DNA from: Microbacterium rhizomatis
GTDB taxonomy: Bacteria; Actinomycetota; Actinomycetes; Actinomycetales; Microbacteriaceae
DNA: 64,000 nt
Reading direction: 5' to 3'
Assembly (NCBI RefSeq): GCF_008710745.1
Contig: NZ_VYSA01000001.1
Location: forward strand, 186,001 to 250,000
The notes under the pieces: generated by a model
What the model saw: the letters and a program-made list of their open reading frames with translations, nothing else
Database searches by the model: none
What the model was told of the DNA's origin: nothing
Position numbers and translations under genes: made by a program
Part shown: piece after piece, positions 25,601-33,411 of the stretch
Position numbering within the stretch: position 1 is the first letter of the stretch
Layout: every line of letters begins with the position of its first letter

Positions 25601-25640
25601 GGACGAAGACTTCTTGGCGCTGTTTGACGAGCAGAGCTGA
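22638..25640 (+). CDS. Large cell-wall-anchored surface protein with LAxTG-like sorting signal
   Basis: 1000 aa. Signal peptide at 22-48 (hydrophobic LAAVLVALLVLAGTVVLG, cut after AHA). The N-terminal domain (about 50-190) resembles thioester-type adhesin domains (GYCIDLG, later ALYVW), but the Gln expected before the W motif is not evident. Then come tandem beta-rich repeats, including a clear pair at about 707-815 and 820-927, each with a Cys pair and a YYWIET or VYWIET strand. The C-terminus has LALTG (942-946), a membrane helix and a charged tail longer than usual. LAxTG is the motif of class E sortases in high-GC actinobacteria. Location next to a relaxase suggests a mating-contact role. 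RBS AGGAGG. Confidence 0.75.
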   Translation: MSMSIASPPEPPGVHPPGAVIRRLAAVLVALLVLAGTVVLGAVPAHAGSLGTGYYGDSGFLGAYNTDVDGRQGYCIDLGANSPFDPTSGPQTVTSLDSLSRQQLAELNYVLDRWGQSGDPNLTAAVALYVWSVADPGVYNSHGMSGDDYYVARAPVGVRGTILANLAVMRQEAAVNAVTDPSLSVSIAMSDQYAGTVTVAAHPASLQGGAALTGAVFVDGSSSRTLGVGQYGITGTPADGVPSYRIEASMSVAAAGYGAQVDLYTTPGAQRLIAAVAGSSTGLSVQAQTPMIDLDFQPQIATQVSSRYVAEGDAFTDQLFVTLSKGTWIRLDGVPIPITATGTLFGPFDEQPAEADAAPAGAPVAGQETVTLTGAGSYTSPGTVVAAESGFYTWVWTIDKAAQGVNGRYLTDSFADRFGQMPESSVVPFQPVAMSEADQHLAVPGDALTDTITVSSANGAWLKRDGAFIPVVFEGTAYQVPGTLPPTQAVLAETGAVPLGTVTITADGPGVYTSPEVVAPQGGFVTWVWRAHKATQPEWVRDYLAADWTDEYGITVETTSVRWPIVTTSLMREYNVHPGGRAFDTVTVTGFPANHGQFAGDGYWQADNDEVTHTVYGPFATDAVLTDDLDLSDAPLLTSITTPARNGVYRLGYTDADRIEPSEPGFYVLVTTFDGDDRVQPYRSSPADVLERFFVPPTPEVELPVTVITQATATARVGEPFADTALVQGTIPEGAYLQFRAYGPEPADAEPNCTSAFYQSEQIAVTQPGVYASGQTTTDQPGNVYWIETLYDADGTILVEGTCGAPGETTVITEQPEQLTVTTQAVAEVTLGEPAHDLARVSGTVPDGSTLVFEAYRQDGETATCTDAELAFRSDPIALDGPGDYTSEAVVFEQAGTYYWIETLFDANGDEIHRGLCGAPDETTTVVSVPTVPKTPELPPSLALTGAGDWMFPFGIAGGIFALAGILTLWFGRRLAIYRERHGYVREEDEDFLALFDEQS

Positions 25641-25650
25641 CCCGAATCAC

Positions 25651-25683
25651 AGTGCGGGCACGGTCGATGACCGTGCCCGCACT
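25651..25683 (+). terminator. Perfect 15-bp hairpin after the surface-protein gene
   Basis: AGTGCGGGCACGGTC, loop GAT, GACCGTGCCCGCACT, 10 bp after the stop codon. No U tract follows, as is common in high-GC actinobacteria. Confidence 0.8.
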
Positions 25684-25749
25684 GTCGCGTCCAGCGTCGG
25701 AGTGGGACTCGTGCAGTCGAGACCGAAGCGCCAAACGCCTCGGGAGCGT

Positions 25750-26070
25750 TCAGCCGCCGATGCCGAGATGCTTACCGAGTTCGGCGTACAGCTCCAGCAC
25801 TCGACCGGCGTCGATTTCATAGCGCGTGCGCTGGCCGCGTCGGGCTTGTTCAGGGGGTGGGTCAGGTATGACGACGCCTAGGGCTGTGAGCCCGGTGAGA
25901 TGGAACTGCACGGTCTTGGGCACTAGGCCGAGGGCGGTGGCGAGCTGTCCGCGGGTGGCGGGGCCATGCTCGTGGATGTAGCCGATGATGGCGACCCGGA
26001 CGCCGTAGCCGAACGCGCTCACGGCGTCACCGACCGCAGGAGGCAGGTCGGGGCGAACGTGTTCAGGCAC
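25750..26070 (-). CDS. Winged-helix transcriptional regulator (ArsR-like)
   Basis: 106 aa. Recognition-helix region GPATRGQLATALGLVPKTVQFHLTGLTALGVV (quoted in part: TRGQLATALGLVPKTVQFHL) followed by a wing rich in Arg (RRGQRTRYEID). No Cys metal site is present, so it is not an obvious metal sensor. Probably a local regulator of the conjugation module. Confidence 0.8.
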   Translation of the reverse strand: MPEHVRPDLPPAVGDAVSAFGYGVRVAIIGYIHEHGPATRGQLATALGLVPKTVQFHLTGLTALGVVIPDPPPEQARRGQRTRYEIDAGRVLELYAELGKHLGIGG

Positions 26071-26176
26071 CCGTCCATTCTGCCGGAGTCGCCTTGTCGT
26101 CTCACCTCGCCCACAAGGGGATAATACCGTTATCCACTAGGCGAGGGGTTGCCCAGAGATGGGTGGGAGCGTCCTG

Positions 26177-26515
26177 TCAAGCGGTGGCGTAGCGGGCCTG
26201 CGCGCGGCGGGCGCGGGCCTCGTGCAGGCGGGTCCGGGCCAGCAGGATCAGGCTGACCGGGCCGATGAACGCGAACTTCGCGGCGTTCCAGAGGAACAGC
26301 ACGACTAGGAAGTTCAGCCAGCCGGGGCCGCCGTCGGCGACCGCGGCGGCGAGGGTCGCTGCGATGAGCAGGTAGGGGACGGCGATGAGCATCGCGGGGA
26401 CGCCCCACTTGAGGCCGCGACGGGTGCGGATCCGGTCGAGCAGGATGTTGGTCGGCATGTAGCGGCGCAGGAACGCACGGGTACGGACGCTGAGGGTCCA
26501 GAGTAGCCGGATCAT
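26177..26515 (-). CDS. Small membrane protein of conjugative elements, unknown function
   Basis: 112 aa with a basic N-terminus and two or three hydrophobic segments ([40 protein letters not shown]), ending in an Arg/Ala-rich cytoplasmic tail. Proteins of this form recur next to TraA-type relaxases in actinobacterial elements. It is probably co-transcribed downstream of the relaxase (155-bp gap). Confidence 0.65.
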   Translation of the reverse strand: MIRLLWTLSVRTRAFLRRYMPTNILLDRIRTRRGLKWGVPAMLIAVPYLLIAATLAAAVADGGPGWLNFLVVLFLWNAAKFAFIGPVSLILLARTRLHEARARRAQARYATA

Positions 26516-26617
26516 GAGGGCGGTCCTCTCCTAGTGACTCGGCAGCGAGTAACTAGAAGGACCGGCCGGCTGACGGTGCGGTCATGCCTTCGCGACAAGC
26601 GACGGCGCCGAAAGGAA

Positions 26618-26631
26618 CTGCCTGCAGGCAG
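26618..26631. repeat. 14-bp perfect palindrome
   Basis: CTGCCTGCAGGCAG in the gap between the relaxase stop and the small membrane protein gene. Possible regulator site or minor hairpin. Confidence 0.4.
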
Positions 26632-26670
26632 AATACGCCGACAGGTGCGACATCGGAAGCGCATTGCCGA

Positions 26671-29600
26671 TCACAGGCCGGGTCCGGTGCGCTCGGCGCG
26701 AGGGTCCGGCGGTGTCCAAGTGTCGCGCTCGCCCGTGTCGGCGAGCGTGCGGGCACGCTCCAGAGCGGCGCGCGCCCGTGCGGCGTCGAGTCGCTGTGCG
26801 GCCGCGTCGGGGGCCGGCCCGAGCGGAGTGTCCGCCGTGACCTCGTACCGATCCCGGTAGGCGGCGATGGTGGCGGCCGCCTGCCACCATCGGGCGCGCG
26901 GCGCCGGCCGGGCCGGCGGCTGCCCGAGGTGCCCGACCCAGGCCCGGTGCTCGGCCAGGGCGGCGCGGGCGAGCGCCTGGGCGCGGTCCTCGATGAGCTG
27001 TCGGCGCTCATCGAGCGCGCGCCGCATCTGCGCGTCCATCCGCCCGGCCGCCTCGGGGATGAGCCCGGCGATCAGTCGTGGCGCACGGCGGGCGCGGCCC
27101 GCGCCGGCTGGCCTGGATGTCACGGCGGACAGGCGCGCGTGCAGGACCGCCGCGACGTCCTGGGCGTCGTGGAGGCTGCGGGAGGCGACCAGCCGTGGCA
27201 GCAGGGTAGCGACGTCGTGATGGTTGGCCTCGGCGTAGCGCAGCTCGGCGGCGAGCGCGCCGAAGGCGTCGGAGGCGATGGCGTCCTCGGCCTCGCGTTC
27301 GGTGAGGCCGCTGGCGCGGATCAGGGCGACCCAGCGATCCTGCTGCGCGGCGGTGGCGATCGTGTCGTACTCCGCCGCGATCTGCCGGATGGACGACCAT
27401 GCCTCCTGCTCGGAGGTGACCGTCTCGTGCGCGGAGAGCTCGGCGCCGGAGTGCTGCACGACGCCGAACAGCACCGTGCGTGCGCTCGCCGCGGTGTTGT
27501 CGCCGGGATGCGGGCCGGCATGCACGCCGTCCGGTCGGCCGGTGGCGACGTAGGCGTGGTTCGCGTCGCGTCCGCGCGTCATCGCGACGTACAGGTTCTC
27601 CCGCGTCGTCGTCGCCTCGATCAGGGCGTGCGCGGTGTCGGTGGTGAGTCCCTGCGCCCGGTGTGCCGTGACCGCATAGCCGAGATCGAGGTGTTCGCGG
27701 ACGTAGCCGGCCGGCAGCACCAGGGACGCGCCGCGGCGTCGGCCGGCGCGGCGGACGGTGACCGAGCCATCGCTGCGCACGGCGGTCATCGTCCAGCGGT
27801 CGCCGTTGCGGACCCAGCCGCGCCCGGCCCGCAAGCGCCGGTCGTTGTGGCGGGAGATGACGGCATCGCCCGGTGATGCGAGGGTGCCGTCGTGCAGCTG
27901 GACCGAGCCGCGCAGCGGCGTCACGGCGCCGTCGAGGATCAGGTCCGCGCGTGCTCGCTGGTTCAGCGCGGAGACCGACTCGTGGGTCTCCGCGATCAGC
28001 ACCGACTCGCGCCCGGCGAGCATGTCGCCGCGCCAGCCGGTGTAGGCGGCGTCCGTCATGGCGTCAGTGTCGCCGTCGTGGACGCGACCGTGGGCGTCGT
28101 ACTCGTCGATCACGGAGGCGTCGCCGTGGCGCAGCCCAAGGGACGCCGCCTTCTCCCAGCGGTGCGTGAAGCGGTGGATGTCGACCAGCTCGGGGGCGTC
28201 GTCCCGGTCGTGGACGAGCATCGAGAACGCCCCGCCGGCGTCTACGGACTGCAACTGAGCCCAGTCGCCCACCAGCAGTGCTTTCGCGCCGGCCTGTGCC
28301 ACGAGCGCGGTGATCCGATCCAGCGTGAGTGTCCCGGCGAGGGATGCCTCGTCGATGATGACCAGCTGCCCGGCTGCGAACGTCGTGCCACGCACGAGGT
28401 GGTCTTGCCACCACTTCGCCGTGTTCTCGGTGACGATCCCAAGGTCGTCGCCGAGCACCTGCGCCGCCGCCGCGGACGGCGCCAATCCCACCACCGATCC
28501 GTGCCCATGCTGCATCTCCCAGGCCCGCCGCAGGGCGCTCATGGCCGTCGTCTTCCCGGCGCCGGCCGGGCCGACCAGCACGTCGAGGACGCGACCGGAG
28601 ACCGCGACCGTCGCCAAGGCGGCGGCCTGGTCGTCGCCGAGCACGAGACCACGACGGTCGGGCCTGCGGGTGACGCGCTCGAGCTGGGCGAGGTCGAGCG
28701 TGGGCGCGGTCAGCATCCGGGACCGTTCGAGCAGCCGATCCTCGGCCGCGAGGAGCTGCTCGGAGGAGTAGACCGTGGCGTGCTTCGGACGGAACGCGCT
28801 CGTCCCGTCCGAGCGTCGGAAGATCGCCGGACTGCTCGCCAGCTCCGGCGGGGTCAGCCGCAGCGACCCCGCCTCGGCGGCATCGGCGACCATGCCGACG
28901 ATCGCGTCGCGATCGGTCGTGCTGGCGAACCGCCAGCCCATCGTCTGCCGCGCGGCCTCCGCGTAGAGGTTCCACCGTCGCCACGTCGCCCGCTTCTCGC
29001 CGACGACCTCGACCACCCTCTGCCCGAGCTCGCGTATCACGTCTAGGGGAATGTCGTCGGCGCGCAACAGCGGCGGCGACGAGGCGTCGGTGATCCGGCG
29101 CGCCCACTCGGTCGCGTCCTCGCCCAGGGTCGCGCTCGCACGACGACGCCATTGCGCCGTCAGCGCCGCGAGGGACTGCACCTGCTTGTCCGGTCTCGTC
29201 GTCAACGTCGCCTGCGCGCGCAGCTTCACGATCGTCGCCGGCGACGGACGCCGCCCGTGCTCGGCGATGTACCGCTCGATCAGCCGGTCGGCTTCCTCGT
29301 CGATGTGCCGTGACCGGCTGGAGAACAGGGCGATCAGCGACTCCGGGACGGTCGTGATCGCCCAAGCCGGGTTCCGGTCCCGGCCACGAGATCGCGCCTC
29401 CCACTCGACGCCGAGAACGCGGGTGAGATGGTCGGCGAACACCGCCTCGTGCAGCTCCGACAGGGCGACGACCGCCGCGTGCAGGGGCCGCCCGTCCAGC
29501 GACCGCCACTTGCCGTCGAGCAACGTCTGCACCTTGTTCGAGATCACGACGTGCGTGTGCAAGTGGGGGTCGCCGGCCCTGCTGTCGTAGTGATCGAACG

Positions 29601-30231
29601 CGGTTGCGATGAGTCCACCGACGCCGACCTGTGCAACGGCGCCGTCGCGTCCGGCTGCGCCGACGCGCGTGGCCGCAATCTCCCGCTCCATGAACGCAAC
29701 CACCTCCGCAACGGCCGCATGGTGCGCGTCGGCGATGATCGCCTGCGTGCCGGCGTCCGCAACCGCCCACACGACCGATGCAGCCTTCGGGATCGAGAAC
29801 GTGAAGTCGAACCCGGCGACCGCGCGCCGCGTCCCGCGCGCAGCTTCCTCGGCCTCGATCTGCGCGATCGCCTCCGCCCGAGCGACCAGGCCCAGGCTCG
29901 GGTCCAGCGATGCGATCCGCGCCTCGACACGAACGGCAGCAGTCGAGAAGTCCTGGTAGGCGCGGCCGAGCGGATCGCCCGTGACCGGATCACGGCCCAT
30001 GCCGACGAGCAGCTGAAGTTGAACCTCGGAGACCTGATCGCCAGAAACAATCCTGCCGCCGCCAAGCGAAGGCACGCCGCTGCCCATCCAACGACCGGGC
30101 GGGGTTCCCTCCTCGAGGTAGTACCGCGTCAGCGGGGTCGACAAGGCACGGTTCCCGTCGCCCGCGGCGACCGTCTTGAGCAGGTACTTGTAACCCTCGC
30201 CCGCGCTCATCACCCGCATCGAGACCGTCAT
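26671..30231 (-). CDS. MobF-family conjugative relaxase/helicase (TraA/TrwC-like)
   Basis: 1186 aa. The N-terminal TrwC-type relaxase domain (about 1-330) has the usual start MRVMSAGEGYKYLLK, TRYYLEEGTPPGRW and the metal-binding triad GDPHLHTHVVISNK. The C-terminal half is a TraI/RecD-like SF1 helicase: Walker A VGPAGAGKTT, Walker B IIDEAS, motif VI-like AVTAHRAQGLT and VAMTRGRD. It nicks oriT and unwinds the transferred strand. Start ATG 30231 was chosen because coding similarity begins there, although the frame is open to 30474. Upstream lies a perfect palindrome that may be part of oriT. Confidence 0.92.
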   Translation of the reverse strand: MTVSMRVMSAGEGYKYLLKTVAAGDGNRALSTPLTRYYLEEGTPPGRWMGSGVPSLGGGRIVSGDQVSEVQLQLLVGMGRDPVTGDPLGRAYQDFSTAAVRVEARIASLDPSLGLVARAEAIAQIEAEEAARGTRRAVAGFDFTFSIPKAASVVWAVADAGTQAIIADAHHAAVAEVVAFMEREIAATRVGAAGRDGAVAQVGVGGLIATAFDHYDSRAGDPHLHTHVVISNKVQTLLDGKWRSLDGRPLHAAVVALSELHEAVFADHLTRVLGVEWEARSRGRDRNPAWAITTVPESLIALFSSRSRHIDEEADRLIERYIAEHGRRPSPATIVKLRAQATLTTRPDKQVQSLAALTAQWRRRASATLGEDATEWARRITDASSPPLLRADDIPLDVIRELGQRVVEVVGEKRATWRRWNLYAEAARQTMGWRFASTTDRDAIVGMVADAAEAGSLRLTPPELASSPAIFRRSDGTSAFRPKHATVYSSEQLLAAEDRLLERSRMLTAPTLDLAQLERVTRRPDRRGLVLGDDQAAALATVAVSGRVLDVLVGPAGAGKTTAMSALRRAWEMQHGHGSVVGLAPSAAAAQVLGDDLGIVTENTAKWWQDHLVRGTTFAAGQLVIIDEASLAGTLTLDRITALVAQAGAKALLVGDWAQLQSVDAGGAFSMLVHDRDDAPELVDIHRFTHRWEKAASLGLRHGDASVIDEYDAHGRVHDGDTDAMTDAAYTGWRGDMLAGRESVLIAETHESVSALNQRARADLILDGAVTPLRGSVQLHDGTLASPGDAVISRHNDRRLRAGRGWVRNGDRWTMTAVRSDGSVTVRRAGRRRGASLVLPAGYVREHLDLGYAVTAHRAQGLTTDTAHALIEATTTRENLYVAMTRGRDANHAYVATGRPDGVHAGPHPGDNTAASARTVLFGVVQHSGAELSAHETVTSEQEAWSSIRQIAAEYDTIATAAQQDRWVALIRASGLTEREAEDAIASDAFGALAAELRYAEANHHDVATLLPRLVASRSLHDAQDVAAVLHARLSAVTSRPAGAGRARRAPRLIAGLIPEAAGRMDAQMRRALDERRQLIEDRAQALARAALAEHRAWVGHLGQPPARPAPRARWWQAAATIAAYRDRYEVTADTPLGPAPDAAAQRLDAARARAALERARTLADTGERDTWTPPDPRAERTGPGL

Positions 30232-30260
30232 GCCCGTCAGGTGCGAACGGGACCACCGCC

Positions 30261-30290
30261 TTCGGACCCGGCGCTCGCGCCGGGTCCGAA
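30261..30290. repeat. Perfect 14-bp-arm palindrome, candidate oriT arm or leader hairpin
   Basis: TTCGGACCCGGCGC, loop TC, GCGCCGGGTCCGAA, 30 bp upstream of the relaxase ATG and between the divergent relaxase and methyltransferase genes. MobF relaxases bind an inverted repeat next to their nick site, so this is a good oriT candidate. It could instead be a transcription attenuator. Confidence 0.5.
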
Positions 30291-30504
30291 CCTCGTCTGC
30301 AAGAGGCGTGGGCCGACCGAAGGCAGGCTGACCGCCCGCGCCGAACAGTGCTCCCAGCAACGCGATCCGAGGCCACCGCGCCGAACGATCGACGCCGGGA
30401 AGACGAGGGCGGAGCCGCGGAGCTTGTGGGAGTCGCGCGCACCTGGAAGGTGACCAGCCCGGCGAGTGCCTCAACCGGGACGCGCCGACCGCACAGGAAC
30501 CTCG

Positions 30505-31620
30505 ATGCCCGACTCAGCCCCCGCCCCGGCCGCCCCGCTGCGGATCGGATCGCTGTTCTCCGGCTACGGCGGCCTCGACCTCGCCGTCGAGCACGTCCTC
30601 GGCGGACGCACGGCCTGGTTCTCCGAGCTCAACCCCGCCCCGGCCCGCGTGTTCGCGCATCACTGGCCCGCTATCCCCAACCTTGGCGACATCACGCAGG
30701 TCGACTGGCGGCAGGTCGCGCCGGTCGACGTGATTTGCGGCGGGTTCCCCTGCCAGGACGTCTCCACGGTCGGCAAGCGAGCCGGCCTCGCACCGGGCAC
30801 CCGCTCGGGCCTGTGGGCGCAGATGGCGGCGGCGATCGACGTGCTGCAACCCGAGTGGGTCGTCGCCGAGAACGTCCGCGGCCTGCTCTCCGCCACCGCA
30901 CGCCGCCCCGACCCGCAGGACGACCACGATGAACGCAACCCCCTCTCCGCAGTCCTCGAACGCGCAACCCCCGCGACACGGGCTGCCCTTCGCGCAATGG
31001 AACCCGACCCGTGGGATCTGGGAGACGCACCAGCCCGACCTCTACGGGCACTTGGAGCCGTACTCGGCGATCTGGCCGACCTCCGGTACGACGCTCGCTG
31101 GGTTGGCCTACCCGCTTCCCACGTCGGCGCACCACACACCCGATTTCGGATCTTCATCCTCGCTCGGCGCGCTGTTCCGCACCCCGCTAGCCTCGGACGT
31201 CGCCCGCGGTGGGGAGACGCTGGAACAGGTGCGAGCCCGACGCGGCACGATCGCCCTCTCGCATCAGATCATCGACCTGGCGCAGAATGGCCCCCGACGC
31301 AGGCGAGGCCAGGAGCCGGTCGGACTGTGGCCGCTGATCGAGCAGCTGTTCGACGATGGGGACACTACGCCGGAGCCATCCGACGATGGGAACACCTCAG
31401 CGGACGACCCGCCCCAGCTCCGGCGGTGCTGAACCATGACGGTCAGCTCCGTCCCGCGCCGCGCTTCGTGGAATGGCTCATGGGCCTGCCAGACGGCTGG
31501 GTCACCGACCCCGACCTCGAGCTGAGCAGCAGCGAACAGCTCACCGCGCTCGGCAACGGCGTTCTACCTCGCCAGGCGGTCCGAGCCCTTCATGTTCTTC
31601 AGTGGAATCCTGACACTTAG
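30505..31620 (+). CDS. DNA (cytosine-5) methyltransferase
   Basis: 371 aa. Motif I SLFSGYGGLDLA (17-28), motif IV GGFPCQDVS with nucleophile Cys83, ENVRG near 130, and the motif VIII-like SHVGAPHTRFRIFILA. The C-terminal ALGNGVLPRQAV contains motif X. Start ATG 30505 follows AGGA. The target-recognition segment is short (about 220-320) and lies where a second frame also codes (30929-31432). As an orphan methylase on a mobile element it may protect DNA against host restriction. Confidence 0.9.
   Translation: MPDSAPAPAAPLRIGSLFSGYGGLDLAVEHVLGGRTAWFSELNPAPARVFAHHWPAIPNLGDITQVDWRQVAPVDVICGGFPCQDVSTVGKRAGLAPGTRSGLWAQMAAAIDVLQPEWVVAENVRGLLSATARRPDPQDDHDERNPLSAVLERATPATRAALRAMEPDPWDLGDAPARPLRALGAVLGDLADLRYDARWVGLPASHVGAPHTRFRIFILARRAVPHPASLGRRPRWGDAGTGASPTRHDRPLASDHRPGAEWPPTQARPGAGRTVAADRAAVRRWGHYAGAIRRWEHLSGRPAPAPAVLNHDGQLRPAPRFVEWLMGLPDGWVTDPDLELSSSEQLTALGNGVLPRQAVRALHVLQWNPDT
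30929..31432 (+). CDS. Nested out-of-frame ORF inside the methyltransferase gene
   Basis: 167 residues in the +1 frame relative to the methyltransferase. It has protein-like composition, not the Arg/Ala/Pro noise seen in other overlapping frames here: WNPTRGIWETHQ, DLYGHLEPYSAIWPTSGTTL, GLAYPLPTSAHHTPD and SSSSLGALFRTPLASD. Stretches of this kind (YSxxWPTSGxTxxGxAY, LPTP) recur, from memory, beside or within cytosine methyltransferases of actinobacteria and their phages. It ends inside the methyltransferase frame, and its ATG has no strong RBS. Expression is unproven. Confidence 0.45.
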   Translation: MNATPSPQSSNAQPPRHGLPFAQWNPTRGIWETHQPDLYGHLEPYSAIWPTSGTTLAGLAYPLPTSAHHTPDFGSSSSLGALFRTPLASDVARGGETLEQVRARRGTIALSHQIIDLAQNGPRRRRGQEPVGLWPLIEQLFDDGDTTPEPSDDGNTSADDPPQLRRC

Positions 31621-31728
31621 GCGAAACCAGTTCCTCTTCGCATGAAATCCGGGATCTCCTTCGAGGTTAGCCAACCCTCCGGGAACCTCGCTCGTCCGTG
31701 GACGCAAATGCAACCTAAGCCGCGATCC

Positions 31729-32451
31729 TCAGATCGGCAGGAGCGTTCCGCCGATGAGGGTTTGGAGTGAGTAGATCAGCATTGTCCAGAGTCCGGTGAT
31801 CATGAGGATGCCGGTGAGGATCATGGCGGTTCCGCCGGCGATGTTGATGGCGCGGATGTGTCGGCGAAGGAACCCGGTGGCGGTGGTTGCCCATCCGAGG
31901 CCGGCGGCGACGGCGAGGAACGGCAGACCGAGGCCGATGCAGTAGATGACGGCCAGGAGTGCTCCGCGGGCGGCGGATGCGGTGCTGATGCTGAGTGCGG
32001 AGATCGCGGCGAGGGTGGGGCCGAGGCAGGGGGTCCAGCCGAGGCCGAAGGCGATGCCGAGCAGCGGCGCGCCGACCAGGCCGGTAGGGGGTTTGATGGC
32101 GGGTTTCGCGGTGCGCTGGAAGACGCGCAGCAGGCCGATGAACACCAGCCCCATGATGAGGACGACGGCGCCGAGGATGCGGATGAGGATGTCCTGCCAG
32201 CGGATCAGCCAGCTGCCCACGGCGCCGAAGGCGACGCCGTAGGCGATGAACACGAGCGAGAACCCGAGGGTGAACAGGCCGGCCCCGATCAGGGGTCTCC
32301 AGCGGGAGCGGGTGGTGGATGCGCCGGTGACGTAGCCGAGGTAGCCGGGTACGAGCGGGAGCACGCAGGGCGAGGCGAAGGAGACGAGGCCGGCCAGCAA
32401 CGCGATCGGCATCGCGAGCCAGAGTTCGCCGTTGGCGACGATGCCGTTCAC
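31729..32451 (-). CDS. ccdA: CcdA-like thiol:disulfide transmembrane protein
   Basis: 240 aa, six membrane helices, DsbD/CcdA family. Redox Cys residues are visible in FASPCVLPLVPGYLGYV (helix 1) and GWTPCLGPTLAAI (helix 4). It passes reducing equivalents from cytoplasmic thioredoxin to an extracytoplasmic TlpA/ResA-type partner for haem attachment. The ATG at 32451 overlaps the upstream tlpA-like stop (ATGA), so the two are coupled. Confidence 0.92.
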   Translation of the reverse strand: MNGIVANGELWLAMPIALLAGLVSFASPCVLPLVPGYLGYVTGASTTRSRWRPLIGAGLFTLGFSLVFIAYGVAFGAVGSWLIRWQDILIRILGAVVLIMGLVFIGLLRVFQRTAKPAIKPPTGLVGAPLLGIAFGLGWTPCLGPTLAAISALSISTASAARGALLAVIYCIGLGLPFLAVAAGLGWATTATGFLRRHIRAINIAGGTAMILTGILMITGLWTMLIYSLQTLIGGTLLPI

Positions 32452-33077
32452 GGGGTGCGGCTCTCGGTCAAGGCGGTGTCGATGAGGGCGGCGAGGGTGC
32501 CTTGGGAGGGGATGCGGCCGAGGATTCGGGAGGCCATCCGTCCGTCACGGTCGAGGACGATCGTGGTGGGCACGGCGTTCGGGGCGGACTTGCCGGCGAA
32601 CGCGAACTGCACGTCGCTGGTCGCGGCGTCCAGGATCGACGGGTAGGTGATGTCGAACTCGGTGGCGAACGCGGTCGCGGTCGCGCCGGTGTCGCGCACG
32701 TTCACGCCGATGAACACGACGCCCTGGTCGGCGTACTGCTCATATGTCGCCTGAAGGTCGGGGGCTTCGGCGCGGCAGGGTGGGCAGGCGGCGTACCAGA
32801 AGTTGACGACGACGACCGAGCCGAGCCAGTCGGTGGAGTCGGCTTGGCCGCCGGTGTCCAGCGGACCGCCGAAGGTCACCGGGGCGTCGCGCTCGGCGGC
32901 GGGGATCTCCACGACCGTGTCGTCGGCTGAGGTGTACCCGTTCGGGGTCTGCGGGAGGGTGATGTCGGGCGGCTGGGCGGCGCATCCGGCCAGCAGGAGC
33001 AGTGCGGCGAGGCTGCCACCGACTGGTGCCGCGATCCAGCGTCGGCGCGGGTGGGCGGAGTCGGGTTTCGGGGGCAT
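32448..33077 (-). CDS. TlpA/ResA-type thioredoxin-like lipoprotein
   Basis: 209 aa. The signal peptide has a lipobox (LLLAGC, Cys about residue 31). The thioredoxin-fold domain carries the active-site CPPC in WYAACPPCRAEAPDL. It likely receives electrons from CcdA and keeps apocytochrome c or a copper-site protein reduced outside the membrane. It is in the same operon as ResB/ResC and Lgt, and Lgt would lipidate it. Confidence 0.92.
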   Translation of the reverse strand: MPPKPDSAHPRRRWIAAPVGGSLAALLLLAGCAAQPPDITLPQTPNGYTSADDTVVEIPAAERDAPVTFGGPLDTGGQADSTDWLGSVVVVNFWYAACPPCRAEAPDLQATYEQYADQGVVFIGVNVRDTGATATAFATEFDITYPSILDAATSDVQFAFAGKSAPNAVPTTIVLDRDGRMASRILGRIPSQGTLAALIDTALTESRTP

Positions 33078-33115
33078 GGCTATGGGCTTTCAGGCAGCGG
33101 TGGTGAGCCGGTGGT

Positions 33116-33385
33116 CTAGGACTTGGCGGTGGGGCGCTTGCGCCCGGCGAGGATGGCGCCGGCGATGACGAGGACGAGCCCGGTCGGGTAGCCGGCGGCG
33201 AGGTCGAGCCAGCCGGGTGGTTGGCCGGGTCCGAACGCTTCGAGGTGGGCGAGCCAGTGGATGATCGCGACGAGCGCGCCGGCGCCGATCAGGACCTGGC
33301 CGAGGCGGACGAGGAGGCGGTGCTTGCGCCAGCGGGCCTCGAAGTCGTCGGGCTTGTTCGGGCGCGGGGTGGTCTTTCTTGTCAT
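33116..33385 (-). CDS. Small two-helix membrane protein
   Basis: 89 aa. Lys/Arg-rich N-terminus (MTRKTTPRPNKPDDFEARWR), helices LLVRLGQVLIGAGALVAIIHW and YPTGLVLVIAGAILAG. Start ATG 33385 follows AAAGGA. It lies between resC and the tlpA-like gene. Unknown function; probably accessory to cytochrome maturation because of its operon position. Confidence 0.7.
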   Translation of the reverse strand: MTRKTTPRPNKPDDFEARWRKHRLLVRLGQVLIGAGALVAIIHWLAHLEAFGPGQPPGWLDLAAGYPTGLVLVIAGAILAGRKRPTAKS

Positions 33386-33411
33386 GGGGTGCGGTCCTTT
33401 CGGGAGTGTGG

